Below, piece by piece: positions 44,001 through 52,443 of a stretch of 64,000 nt of DNA (the stretch's first letter is position 1; every line of letters starts with the position of its first letter). Position numbers and translations under genes: made by a program. Below the pieces are notes generated by a model. It saw only the letters and a list, made by a program, of their open reading frames with translations. It searched no databases and had not been told where the DNA came from. The stretch comes from Nitrospira sp. (lineage in GTDB: Bacteria > Nitrospirota > Nitrospiria > Nitrospirales > Nitrospiraceae), in assembly GCA_009594995.1 (NCBI GenBank), contig VOPR01000006.1, positions 62,001-126,000 of the forward strand, in the 5' to 3' direction.

Positions 44001-45025
44001 AGGCCGACGGCCGGTTCTGCGGTTGGAGTCTGGCCTTGCGTGGTGGGGAGTGCATCCACCTGAATGTCGAATCCCAGGTCTTCAATCATGCGCCAGACCT
44101 CTGCCGCCGGTTGTCCCGGCGTGGTGAGGTAGCCGTTCACAAAGACTGAATCGGCAGGATAGAGCGCGAGCGGCTGCAGGCTGCGTAAATTGTGCTCGCG
44201 TCCTCCGGCGATGCGAAGCTCCGTCCGGGGATGCAGAAAACGGAACAGGCACAGGGCCTTCAGACATCGTTGCGGCGTCAGGGGCGTGCAATGCTCCAGG
44301 GGGGTACCGGAGGCCGGGTGGAGCATATTGAGTGGAATCGAATCCGGTTTGACCTCGCGAAGTGCCAGGGCAAGATCGATCAGGTCTTCGTCGCGCTCTC
44401 CCATGCCGACAATCCCGCCCGAGCAGATTTCGAGTCCGGCCGTCCTGGCATGTCGAATCGTGGCCAGCCGGTCTTGAAAGGTGTGGGTGCTGCAAATTTC
44501 AGCGTGATAGGCCTCGCTCGTATTCAAGTTGTGATTGATCCGGTCCACGCCGGCGGCTTTGAGGTCCTTCGCCTGGCGTTCGTTGAGCAATCCGAGAGAG
44601 CAACAGATCTGGATGGGGACTTCCTGTTTGATGGATCGGACGGCCGAGGCGATATCGGCGATCTCCCGATCCAATGGGCTGCGTCCGCTGATGACGATGC
44701 AGTACCGTTGCGCTTTGGCGGCTGCCGCACGGCGCGCACCGGTCACCATTTGATCTTGGGGGAGCAGGCCATAACGCTCGATCGGGGCCGTTGACACGGA
44801 TGATTGCGAGCAGTAGCCGCAGTCTTCCTGGCAGGCGCCACTCTTGGCGTTCAGGAGCATTTGCAGGCGAACCGTCTTGCCGAAATACCGTTCACGGACC
44901 TTGAAGGCTGCCTGCAAGAGCTCGAGCAGACGGGTGTCCGGAGTCTGTAGTACGGCGAGGCATTCCTCTTGGGTGAGTAATTCGTCCCGCAACGCCTTGT
45001 CGGCCAGGATTGTGAAGTCAGTCAT
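43991..45025 (-). CDS. bioB: Biotin synthase
   Basis: A 344-residue radical-SAM enzyme that inserts sulfur into dethiobiotin. The 4Fe-4S motif C-x3-C-x2-C is in SGACQEDCGYCSQS; GVDRINHNLNTSE, the ICCSLG segment and the SIPLNMLHPASGTPL element match BioB. The start ATG 45025 has GAGGAG 9 bases upstream; an extension to 45049 is possible but less likely. No other bio gene is adjacent, so biotin genes are dispersed. It is separated from the upstream TPR gene by about 100 bases. Confidence 0.97.
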   Translation of the reverse strand: MTDFTILADKALRDELLTQEECLAVLQTPDTRLLELLQAAFKVRERYFGKTVRLQMLLNAKSGACQEDCGYCSQSSVSTAPIERYGLLPQDQMVTGARRAAAAKAQRYCIVISGRSPLDREIADIASAVRSIKQEVPIQICCSLGLLNERQAKDLKAAGVDRINHNLNTSEAYHAEICSTHTFQDRLATIRHARTAGLEICSGGIVGMGERDEDLIDLALALREVKPDSIPLNMLHPASGTPLEHCTPLTPQRCLKALCLFRFLHPRTELRIAGGREHNLRSLQPLALYPADSVFVNGYLTTPGQPAAEVWRMIEDLGFDIQVDALPTTQGQTPTAEPAVGLHS

Positions 45026-45126
45026 GCACGCTACTCCTCGAAAAGACAAACGGGACCTTGTCCCACGATCAATAAATTCGTGAACGGAGGTCCTGTTTGT
45101 GAAAAGAAAAAAGGGCGGTGGAAACC

Positions 45127-46527
45127 CTACACGGTTTCAAACGGAGATGCAATGCCTTGATAGGGGACGGCGGGGATGCGTGCCTGCTGACCGTCGTGAT
45201 CGGCACCGGGCTTGGTATTGTCTCTCCAGGGAAGGGCGACGTAGGTATTCCAGCGGCCGCATCGTCGGCACCGGCCGGACCACTCGGCCAATTCATGGTG
45301 GCACTGGGTGCATTGGTAGGGCACGACCACTCGCTTCTTGAAACCCAGGGCCTTCTTGAGCTCGCCTACGGCCTCGTCCATGTGTTGCTTGCGAAGGTAC
45401 AGGTTGGCCATGATCTTATGGTAGTCGACGAGCTGCTCCTGCGTGCCGTCGAGAGTCGAGAGCACGTCATAGGCGTCATCCACCATTTCGAGCCGATAGT
45501 ACAACTTGCCCAAATAGAACTGGATCACGGCATTGTGGGGATCCTGCTGCAGGGCTTCCTGATAGACGCGGATGATTTCATCAGGCTCTCCGAGCTCAAG
45601 AAACAGTTCTTCCAGACGGTGGAGGATGATGACGCTGCGTGTCTTGGCGTAGATCTTCTTGAGAATTTCGACCGCGTTTTTGGTTTTACCTTCACGCACC
45701 AGAATTTCCCCGATGCCGATATAGGCCGGGAGGAACGTACGGTCTTTCTTGATTGCACCCCGGAAATACCGGCGGGCTTTGTCCGGGTGGCCACGCTCCA
45801 GTAGTTGTCGGCCGACTTCGTACATGCAGCCGAGTAGGAGATTGGCCTCGGCACGGCGTTCGCTTTCCGCCAGGTTTGCCTTCACCAGCCGGTGTTGAAT
45901 TTCCAGCGCATCGCTCCATTTCTCAAGCCGGATTTGCAAATCGCGTTTGCGGATGAGGGCCATCAAGTTGTCCGGTTCGATGCGAAGGATGTTCTGGAGG
46001 GTCTGTAGCGCCTCCTCATATCGACGGGCCCCTTCCAAATCCTTGGCCAATTCCAGCAACACTTCCACATTGCGCTCTTCGATGCGGTGGGCCTGTTGGT
46101 GGAGTCGGATGGCTTCGGTGAAGTTGCTTTCGGAGCGGTAAATGTTCCCGAGCCACAGCAAGGAGTCCGTCCGGTTGGGGTCTATGACCAGAGCGCGCTC
46201 AAATAGGCTCACGGCATCGGCGGTGCGCTTGGACATGAAGGCGTGTGTTCCGTCGCGATGGAGGGCATCCACCTTCTCTTTGCGGCGTACGAGGCGATTG
46301 GTACGCCAATTCATGAAGACGTGCGAGGTTTCCTTGATCGTCACGATAAGAGCGACCAGCGTGGCGCCGAGGGCCATGGAAAACAACACCAGGGAGACCG
46401 GGCTGAGTTCAAAAAGAGCATCCGGGCTCGTCCGGACCGTAATTGTGCCGGGGTTCAGTTCGCGGAAATAGCTGTAGAGAAAGATGCCGACGCTGACGAG
46501 GAAGATCGTGGAGAGGAGCCGAAACAT
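45127..46527 (-). CDS. LapA-LapB-like fusion: two TM, TPR array, rubredoxin-type zinc ribbon
   Basis: A 466-residue protein. Residues 1-60 resemble LapA (DUF1049): two membrane helices around a short loop with ELNPGTITVRTSPDALFELS. About 70-390 is a TPR array of about eight to nine units. The end has two C-x2-C knuckles (C406, C409, C420, C423) like the rubredoxin domain of LapB/YciM. In E. coli, LapA and LapB are separate; LapB controls LpxC degradation and thus LPS synthesis. Here both appear in one chain, so a role in envelope assembly is inferred. The start at 46527 follows the rsfS stop at once. Confidence 0.82.
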   Translation of the reverse strand: MFRLLSTIFLVSVGIFLYSYFRELNPGTITVRTSPDALFELSPVSLVLFSMALGATLVALIVTIKETSHVFMNWRTNRLVRRKEKVDALHRDGTHAFMSKRTADAVSLFERALVIDPNRTDSLLWLGNIYRSESNFTEAIRLHQQAHRIEERNVEVLLELAKDLEGARRYEEALQTLQNILRIEPDNLMALIRKRDLQIRLEKWSDALEIQHRLVKANLAESERRAEANLLLGCMYEVGRQLLERGHPDKARRYFRGAIKKDRTFLPAYIGIGEILVREGKTKNAVEILKKIYAKTRSVIILHRLEELFLELGEPDEIIRVYQEALQQDPHNAVIQFYLGKLYYRLEMVDDAYDVLSTLDGTQEQLVDYHKIMANLYLRKQHMDEAVGELKKALGFKKRVVVPYQCTQCHHELAEWSGRCRRCGRWNTYVALPWRDNTKPGADHDGQQARIPAVPYQGIASPFETV

Positions 46528-46528
46528 G

Positions 46529-46951
46529 CTAGACCCGTTTCCGGGTGCGGGCGGGACGTGTCGTCTTTCGTGCCGGTGCAAGTGCCTTCACGGCTCGCTC
46601 CTCCGGCAGTTTGACCTGTCCTGCGTCGCCCCACAGTCGCTCGAGTGCGTAGTGTTCGCGAATATCCTTCTGAAAGATGTGGACGATGACGTCACCAAAG
46701 TCCATGACGACCCACTTGGCTGACGACGCCCCTTCGATGCTGAGCGGCGGGTGCCCCTGCGCCTTGAGGACGTCGCTCACATGGTCTGCAATTGCCCGTG
46801 CCTGACGTTCCGACTCTCCAGAGCCGATGACCAAGTAGTCGGCAATGGACGTCAGTTTGGCGATGTGCAGGATCAGGACATCGGTGGCCTTTTTGTCCAG
46901 AATAGCGGCAGCCACCGCGAGAGCTTTGGCCTTTGTTTCAGAAACGCTCAC
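46529..46951 (-). CDS. rsfS: Ribosomal silencing factor RsfS
   Basis: A 140-residue protein with the RsfS/Iojap domain (KATDVLILHIAKLTSIADYL, GSGESERQARAIADHV and WVVMDFGDVIVHIFQ). RsfS binds ribosomal protein L14 and blocks joining of the ribosomal subunits when nutrients are short. The start is GTG 46951, which lies inside nadD (14-base overlap) with GGAGG upstream; an open frame reaching 47143 has no support. A basic tail (KTTRPARTRKRV) is longer than usual. It lies in the rplU-to-lapB-like run, as in many bacteria where nadD and rsfS are neighbours. Confidence 0.94.
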   Translation of the reverse strand: MSVSETKAKALAVAAAILDKKATDVLILHIAKLTSIADYLVIGSGESERQARAIADHVSDVLKAQGHPPLSIEGASSAKWVVMDFGDVIVHIFQKDIREHYALERLWGDAGQVKLPEERAVKALAPARKTTRPARTRKRV

Positions 46952-47618
46952 TGTCCTCCATGTATAACCCCTCGCGAAGTATATAGGATTCGACCAGGGG
47001 GGGCAACAGATTTGCCAGAGGTCGGCCATTGCGAAGCCGCGTCCTGATGTCAGACGCGGAGACTTCGCAGGGAGGCAGACGTAAAAATGTGAGTGCCCGA
47101 CCCTGCTGGAGGGGTACTTCCGCCCGTTCCTGCTGTGCCGCATCCAGCGCTATCAGTATGTCTTTTGGGACTTCATGGAAGAGCGGAATGGAGGCCACGG
47201 CCAGAAATGTCGTGGAGGGTCTTGAAATCACGACGAAATGGCAGCTTTTCAGTAGAAGATCAGCTTCTTTCCAGGAGGGGAGGTCGAGAAACGCATCCAA
47301 ACCGATGATGAAAAAGAGGTTGGTGTCAGGTCCATATTCCTGTTGAAGCGCCCGAATGGTATCGATCGAATAGGATTTGCCTGAACGGCGGATCTCAATG
47401 TCCGTGAGGGCGAATGCCGGTTGGTCTTGAATGGCAAGCTGCACCATTGTGTAACGATGGTGCGCAGAGGCCAGGGTGGCCGGTTGTTTATGCGGAGGGT
47501 CTCCGGTCGGGATGAAGAGCACCCGGTCCAGATGAAGGAGTTGCCGTGCCGATTGTGCGATCGACAGATGGCACCGGTGAATCGGATTAAAACTGCCGCC
47601 CAAGAGTCCCAGACGCAT
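46938..47618 (-). CDS. nadD: Nicotinate-nucleotide adenylyltransferase
   Basis: A 226-residue NAD-synthesis enzyme that adenylates nicotinate mononucleotide. The nucleotidyltransferase motif GGSFNPIHRCHL near residue 7 (consensus GGTFDPIHxGH, here with Ser, Asn, Cys) and the SSSD-type late motif SASDIRTRLRNGRPL are present. The start ATG 47618 has GGAG 5 bases upstream; a Met 7 codons earlier is possible. Its end overlaps rsfS by 14 bases. The pathway partner nadA is at 24752. Confidence 0.95.
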   Translation of the reverse strand: MRLGLLGGSFNPIHRCHLSIAQSARQLLHLDRVLFIPTGDPPHKQPATLASAHHRYTMVQLAIQDQPAFALTDIEIRRSGKSYSIDTIRALQQEYGPDTNLFFIIGLDAFLDLPSWKEADLLLKSCHFVVISRPSTTFLAVASIPLFHEVPKDILIALDAAQQERAEVPLQQGRALTFLRLPPCEVSASDIRTRLRNGRPLANLLPPLVESYILREGLYMEDSERF

Positions 47619-47714
47619 GCGGGCTCCGTCCCAACTCATGAATGTGTGGCGCGAAGCAGAAGTGCAGTCGGCTGCCGGTCGCAGTCTGCCTCGATGGAGG
47701 AGGCCTGTGGCCGC

Positions 47715-48836
47715 CTAAAGGACCACCAGGTTGTCCCGGTGGATGACTTCTTCATACTCCTGCAGACCGGGGATTTTCTGGATGTCGGCGGTCTTGAGGC
47801 CCTTGATGCGGGTCAGGATTGCGGATGAAAAATTGACCAGGCCTTTGGCGCATTCTTTCCCGTCAGGTCCGGCGCAGGTGACGGGGTCGCCGGCCTCAAA
47901 ATGGCCGGTAATATCAACAATGCCTGAGGCCAGGAGGCTTTTACCGTTTCGCACCAGCGCCTCGACGGCGCCCTGATCCAATTGCACGTGCCCGCGGGGA
48001 CGCAGGGTAAACGCAATCCAATGCTTCCGGCTGTTCATACGTCGTTCGCGGCCGAGAAACAGGCTGCCCCCTGGTTGTCCGGACAGCACCTCCGGAAGCA
48101 GGCCTGTGCGGGTCCCATTCAGGATCAACGTCGCCACGCCGTATTCGCCCACTTTCTTGGCGGCGCGTACTTTCGTCGCCATGCCGCCGGTGCCTTCAAA
48201 GGTGGAGGACATTCCCGCACGTTGTTCAATGTCCTCCGTGATCTCTTGAATCAGCGGAATCAGCGTGGCGTTGGGATCTTTGCGGGGATCGGCGGTGAAG
48301 AGTCCGTCCACGTCCGACAGGATGATCAGCAGGTCGGCATCCACGAGATGCGCCACCTGGGCCGCCAGAGTATCGTTGTCTCCCACGCGGATTTCCTCGA
48401 CCGCTACGGTATCGTTTTCATTGATGATGGGGACGACGCCGAATTTGATCAACGTGGTGAGGGTGTGCCGGGCGTTGAGAAACCGTCGGCGATCCGCGAG
48501 GTCTTCATGGGTCAGCAGGACTTGTGCGACACGGAGTGAGAGGCGCTCGAAGGCCTTCTCATAGGCCCACATCAGCAGGCTCTGGCCCACCGCGGCAGCG
48601 GCCTGCTTGACCGGCAGGCTTTTGGGGTACTCGCGTAACTCCAGCTTTTTGATGCCGGAGACGACCGCGCCGGATGAGACCACAAGCACTTCGCGTCCCT
48701 GTGCGCGCACTTGCGAAATTTCGGCCGCGAGTCGCTCGATCCGCTCGGTGCTCAGGCCTGATTCGCGTGACGCGACCAGGCTGCTTCCGATCTTGATGAC
48801 AACGCGCCTGGCTTGCTTTAGGAGTTCGTCTCGCAC
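47715..48836 (-). CDS. proB: Glutamate 5-kinase
   Basis: A 373-residue enzyme that starts proline synthesis by phosphorylating glutamate. The amino-acid kinase domain (about 1-255) has VVIKIGSSLV, GREVLVVSSGAVVSG and INENDTVAVEEIRVGDNDTL; a PUA domain follows (about 280-365). The start GTG 48836 lies inside obgE (19-base overlap), with GGAAG 5 bases upstream; an open frame to 48947 is not used. The obgE-proB order is common in bacteria. proA is not in the window. Confidence 0.96.
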   Translation of the reverse strand: MRDELLKQARRVVIKIGSSLVASRESGLSTERIERLAAEISQVRAQGREVLVVSSGAVVSGIKKLELREYPKSLPVKQAAAAVGQSLLMWAYEKAFERLSLRVAQVLLTHEDLADRRRFLNARHTLTTLIKFGVVPIINENDTVAVEEIRVGDNDTLAAQVAHLVDADLLIILSDVDGLFTADPRKDPNATLIPLIQEITEDIEQRAGMSSTFEGTGGMATKVRAAKKVGEYGVATLILNGTRTGLLPEVLSGQPGGSLFLGRERRMNSRKHWIAFTLRPRGHVQLDQGAVEALVRNGKSLLASGIVDITGHFEAGDPVTCAGPDGKECAKGLVNFSSAILTRIKGLKTADIQKIPGLQEYEEVIHRDNLVVL

Positions 48837-49849
48837 GGGGTCTTCCGGAGCAGTTCCACCTGCTGGCCCATGTAGAGTATGCACTCGTCCAGCCCTTCGC
48901 GCGTGGCTGCCGAAATGGCAAAAAATGGAATCTTGCGCCGCTGGCAATATTTCCGGAGCTGTTCGAGCCGTTCCCCTTCGCCTTTGATGTCGAGTTTTGT
49001 GCCCACCACGGCAAAGGGGCGCGCGGCGAGGGCCTCATCGTAGGCGGAGAGTTCGTGGCGCATGACCTTGAGGCTTGCGACCGGCTCCTCAGTGGCCCAC
49101 TCTGAAATATCGATCACATGAATCAAAAGGCTGGTGCGCTCGATGTGCCGGAGAAACTGAAAGCCGAGGCCTTTGCCTTCGTGGGCACCTTCAATCAAAC
49201 CAGGGATGTCCGCAATCACGAAACTATGTTCGCCGGTCGATCGTACGACACCCAGATTGGGCGTGAGGGTCGTGAAGGGATAATCAGCGATTTTTGGGCG
49301 TGCCGCAGAGACGGCGGCGATCAAAGTCGATTTTCCGGCGTTCGGGTAGCCGACCAATCCGACGTCAGCCAGGAGTTTCAGATCGAGGCGAAGCAGCCGT
49401 TCTTCGCCTGGCGTGCCCGTTTCGAACTGTGTCGGTACGCGGTTGGTTGAAGTGGCGAATTGAGTGTTGCCGCGGCCCCCCATTCCCCCCTTGGCAATGA
49501 CACAGCTCTCGCCATCCACGGTCAGGTCAGCCAGGAGTTCCTGGGTATTCTCGTCGATCACAATGGTGCCGACCGGCACAGGAATGCGTACATCGGCGCC
49601 GCGGCGACCATGGCAATTACTGCCGCCGCCGACTTCGCCCTTTTCGGCCTCGTAATGTTTTTGGTATCGAAGATCCAGCAGGGTGCTGAGTCGGGTCGTG
49701 GCCTCTACGATGACGCTGCCGCCGTCCCCGCCGTCCCCGCCATCGGGGCCGCCGCGCGGGACAAACTTCTCGCGACGGAAGCTGCAGGCCCCGTTGCCGC
49801 CGTGCCCGGCCTTTACCAGGATTTGGACTTGATCGACAAATGTAGACAT
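48818..49849 (-). CDS. obgE: GTPase Obg
   Basis: A 343-residue Obg GTPase involved in large ribosomal subunit assembly and the stress response. The Gly-rich Obg fold comes first (GHGGNGACSFRREKFVPRGG), then the G domain with G1 GYPNAGKST, G3 DIPGLIEGAHEGKG and G4 GTKLDIKG. It lacks the long C-terminal extension of some orthologues. The start ATG 49849 is chosen because the family begins with a short M-x2-FVDQ segment. It lies 127 bases from rpmA in the order L21-L27-Obg, which is widely conserved. Confidence 0.97.
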   Translation of the reverse strand: MSTFVDQVQILVKAGHGGNGACSFRREKFVPRGGPDGGDGGDGGSVIVEATTRLSTLLDLRYQKHYEAEKGEVGGGSNCHGRRGADVRIPVPVGTIVIDENTQELLADLTVDGESCVIAKGGMGGRGNTQFATSTNRVPTQFETGTPGEERLLRLDLKLLADVGLVGYPNAGKSTLIAAVSAARPKIADYPFTTLTPNLGVVRSTGEHSFVIADIPGLIEGAHEGKGLGFQFLRHIERTSLLIHVIDISEWATEEPVASLKVMRHELSAYDEALAARPFAVVGTKLDIKGEGERLEQLRKYCQRRKIPFFAISAATREGLDECILYMGQQVELLRKTPCETNS

Positions 49850-49976
49850 CGCAGCGAGCCCCCACTCGGCATAGTTATTCAGAAACAACAGTATAGCGTA
49901 TTCGCCGGCTCATGGGGGACGCTGCGTGAACGAAGGATACCTGTTCTGTGGAGCAATGGTCGGGACTGAGGAGAGA

Positions 49977-50240
49977 TCAGGCCTTCGCTGTAACCGGATA
50001 GACGCTGACCTTCTGTCGGCCGCGGCCACCTTCGAACTTGACGACACCGGCTACGTACGCATAGAGGGTGTGATCCCGACCGAGGCCCACGTTGAGGCCC
50101 GGGAAAAACTTTGTCCCGCGCTGCCGGACAATAATAGAACCGGCCTTGATCGTTTCTCCGCCGTATGCCTTCACGCCGAGGTATTGCGGGTTACTGTCAC
50201 GGCCATTTCTTGTCGAACCGCCGCCTTTATTTGTTGCCAT
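49977..50240 (-). CDS. rpmA: 50S ribosomal protein L27
   Basis: An 87-residue protein with the L27 pattern: [20 protein letters not shown], then [18 protein letters not shown] and GRDHTLYA. It reaches the peptidyl-transferase centre of the large subunit with its N-terminal tail. The usual short N-terminal cleavage sequence of Firmicutes is absent, as is normal in Gram-negative bacteria. It lies 21 bases after rplU on the same transcript. Confidence 0.98.
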   Translation of the reverse strand: MATNKGGGSTRNGRDSNPQYLGVKAYGGETIKAGSIIVRQRGTKFFPGLNVGLGRDHTLYAYVAGVVKFEGGRGRQKVSVYPVTAKA

Positions 50241-50261
50241 GGCAAACTCCCCTTCGAGTCG

Positions 50262-50576
50262 TTACTTCGTTGCGATCTCAGTGACCCGCAGCTGCGTAAA
50301 GCCCTGCCGGTGGCCTCTGGTTCGGCGATAATTCTTTCGGCGCTGTTTCTTAAAGACCGTGATCGATCTCGTGCGTCCTTGGCGGATGATTTCCGCGGTG
50401 ACTCGAGCGCCGTCGACGATCGGCTTGCCGACCACCAATCCATTGTCACCATTCAGCAGTCGAACCTTGTCGATCTGCACGGAATGGCCGACATCGCCCG
50501 GGAGTGACTCCACTTGGAGTACGGTCCCTGTTTCCACTCGATACTGTTTTCCACCTGTCTCGATAATAGCGTACAT
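50262..50576 (-). CDS. rplU: 50S ribosomal protein L21
   Basis: A 104-residue protein that starts MYAIIETGGKQYRVETG and ends in the basic FKKQRRKNYRRTRGHRQ and TQLRVTEI motifs of L21. It binds 23S rRNA. ATG 50576 has GAGGAG upstream; an open frame to 50681 is leader sequence. A sigma-70-like promoter lies at 50611-50638. It is the first gene of the run to the LapB-like gene. Confidence 0.98.
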   Translation of the reverse strand: MYAIIETGGKQYRVETGTVLQVESLPGDVGHSVQIDKVRLLNGDNGLVVGKPIVDGARVTAEIIRQGRTRSITVFKKQRRKNYRRTRGHRQGFTQLRVTEIATK

Positions 50577-50610
50577 GTGCGTCTTTCTCCTCGTCAGCAG
50601 AACGTGGGTG

Positions 50611-50638
50611 TTTATCATAGCCGCAGAGAAAGTGTCAA
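50611..50638 (-). promoter_or_regulatory. Sigma-70-like promoter of rplU operon
   Basis: On the minus strand TTGACA (50638-50633) and GATAAA (50616-50611) are separated by 16 bases, about 35 bases before rplU. The -35 is perfect; the -10 matches 4 of 6. Confidence 0.6.
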
Positions 50639-50751
50639 GAACAAGTGCTCGGCTGAGCGGCGAAGTGGCGGGCAACAGCACAGAACGGAGTTCCGTCCGA
50701 TGGCACCGTATTCAAAACTACCGATGATCGGTGAGTGCGAGAGTAGCTGTC

Positions 50752-50781
50752 TTGACGCTCATCGCGAGGCGCTGGTATTAT
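50752..50781 (+). promoter_or_regulatory. Sigma-70 promoter of ilvE, placed for a leaderless transcript
   Basis: TTGACG (50752-50757), an 18-base spacer and TATTAT (50776-50781). The A of the ilvE start codon is 8 bases after the -10, where transcription would normally begin, so no room remains for a ribosome site. Confidence 0.65.
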
Positions 50782-50788
50782 CCCGCGC

Positions 50789-51703
50789 ATGTTACAAACT
50801 AGCGAAAAAATATGGATGGATGGGAAGTTTGTCGCGTGGGCTGATGCCCAAGTTCATGTGCTCACGCACTCGCTTCACTATGGATTGGCGGCCTTCGAGG
50901 GGATCCGCTGCTACAAAGGGAAGAACGGGTCGGCTATCTTCAGGCTGCCTGAGCATGTGGATCGGCTGTTCGAGTCGGCGCATATCGGTCTGATCGAGAT
51001 ACCCTACGACCGGAAGCAAATCACCGACGCCATTGTCGAAACGGTCAGGGTGAACCGGTTAGAAGCCTGTTACATCCGTCCACTGGTCTACATCGGTTAT
51101 GGCGCCATGGGCCTCTATCCGGGCGAGAATCCTATCCAGGTGAGTATTGCGGCGTGGAAATGGGGGACCTACCTGGGAGATGAGGCGCTCTTGAAGGGCA
51201 TTCGCGCCAGAGTGTCTTCGTTTACGCGTCACCATGTGAATGTCTCCATGACACGCGGGAAAATCTCCGGCTATTACGTGAATTCAATCCTCGCCAAGCG
51301 GGAAGTCAAAGCCGATGGGTACGATGAAGCCATCATGCTCGATCCTGAGGGGTATGTGGCCGAAGGGACGGGCGAGAATGTCTTTATCGTGCGACGTGGC
51401 GTGTTGAAGACCACCCCCTTGACCTCGATTCTAGAAGGAATCACGCGGAACTCCATCATGCAGTTGGCGAAGGAACGCAATATTCTTGTGGTCGAGGAGC
51501 GATTCACTCGGGATGAAATGTATGTGGCCGAGGAAGTGTTTGTCACTGGTACCGCGGCGGAACTCACACCGGTAACGGAAATCGATCAACGCCGGATTGG
51601 AACCGGAAAGCCGGGACCGATCACGCAAGCTTTGCAGAAAGCATTTTTTGATGTGGTGGGCGGAACCGATGCCGCTCATCGGCAATGGCTCACTCCCGTC
51701 TAG
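50789..51703 (+). CDS. ilvE: Branched-chain amino acid aminotransferase
   Basis: A 304-residue fold-type IV PLP enzyme that makes or breaks down Leu, Ile and Val. It has THSLHYGLAAFEGIR near residue 27, RPLVYIGYGAMGL near 98 and NSILAKREVKADGYDEAIML with the PLP lysine, then EGTGENVF and the late VTGTAAEL. The start ATG 50789 gives the standard IWMDGKFV opening. No Shine-Dalgarno sequence precedes it and a good promoter ends 8 bases upstream, so the mRNA may be leaderless. It is divergent from the rplU operon. Confidence 0.96.
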   Translation: MLQTSEKIWMDGKFVAWADAQVHVLTHSLHYGLAAFEGIRCYKGKNGSAIFRLPEHVDRLFESAHIGLIEIPYDRKQITDAIVETVRVNRLEACYIRPLVYIGYGAMGLYPGENPIQVSIAAWKWGTYLGDEALLKGIRARVSSFTRHHVNVSMTRGKISGYYVNSILAKREVKADGYDEAIMLDPEGYVAEGTGENVFIVRRGVLKTTPLTSILEGITRNSIMQLAKERNILVVEERFTRDEMYVAEEVFVTGTAAELTPVTEIDQRRIGTGKPGPITQALQKAFFDVVGGTDAAHRQWLTPV

Positions 51704-52081
51704 CTGGGGCCGCTACAATCTCAGCTCCGTCTGTCGCGCGCGGCGTTCGTCGCGTGCGAGGAGAGTTGCTAATCCCACGTCCACCCATTAGTTCGCGGGT
51801 TCTCTGTCGCTCTCGTATTTCCCGCCCTATTTTTTAGACTAGCCTGTCTTTCCAACTTTTTTGTCCCTGGTCCTTGGTGAACACTGGGTCACTTTTTCAT
51901 CCTGAACCTGCTGACTAGCTGGAGTTGCAAGGCTATAACGCTGAAGGATTCCCATTTCCCATTCAGCATTAAGCCTGGCTCTGCAAGCCATGCGGACAGA
52001 TCGCGACGCCGCGCAAGGGGAATCCTCGTTCGAGGCTGATCGGTTCAGCTGGTTTGAAGAAGAGAGGTGAAACGGGAAAAC
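51704..52081. other. Non-coding gap between ilvE and secG
   Basis: These 378 bases hold no frame that looks like protein and no tRNA fold that I can build. A GTGA/TCAC short stem followed by TTTTT (near 51870-51895) may end ilvE transcription, and GCTGAA/TTCAGC (near 51941-51967) may form a hairpin on the secG side. Both are weak. Confidence 0.4.
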
Positions 52082-52435
52082 TTAGTGGGAAGCTTCGCCG
52101 GAAGAATGCGATTCCTTAGCCGGTGTCGTCGTGGTTTCCGACGGTGTTCCGCTTGGAGTCGTGGCGGCCGGTTTCTTGTTCAGGTCGATGACCGTGGAGG
52201 AGAAATTCCGGTCCTTCGCGAGAATGGCCAGGGACAGGGAGGTAAACATGAAGACGAATGCGGTGATGACGGTAAATTTGCTCAAGAAATTTGCCGGCCC
52301 GCGGCTACCGAACACCGTTTGACTGGAACCGCCGAATGCCGCACCGATTTCTGCTCCTTTGCCGGATTGCAGCAAAATGGCGCCGATCATGAGCAGGCAG
52401 ACGATGACATGAACGATGACGAGTAAGGTATACAT
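52082..52435 (-). CDS. secG: Protein-export membrane protein SecG
   Basis: A 117-residue protein with two membrane helices (about 2-22 and 52-72) and the SecG loop LLQSGKGAEIGAAFGGSSQT. It is a small, non-essential part of the SecYEG translocon. The C-terminal tail (about 80-117) is Thr/Pro/Ser-rich and disordered. The start ATG 52435 is just after the tpiA stop (8 bases), which is a common order in bacteria. Confidence 0.95.
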   Translation of the reverse strand: MYTLLVIVHVIVCLLMIGAILLQSGKGAEIGAAFGGSSQTVFGSRGPANFLSKFTVITAFVFMFTSLSLAILAKDRNFSSTVIDLNKKPAATTPSGTPSETTTTPAKESHSSGEASH

Positions 52436-52443
52436 GTTGATTA

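Noticed and set aside
49926..50507. 193-codon plus-strand frame across rpmA and rplU
   Set aside because: Antisense to two conserved ribosomal protein genes; no independent support.
52020..52060. GTTCGAGGCT stretch resembling a tRNA T-loop
   Set aside because: No acceptor stem, anticodon arm or D-arm can be built around it.
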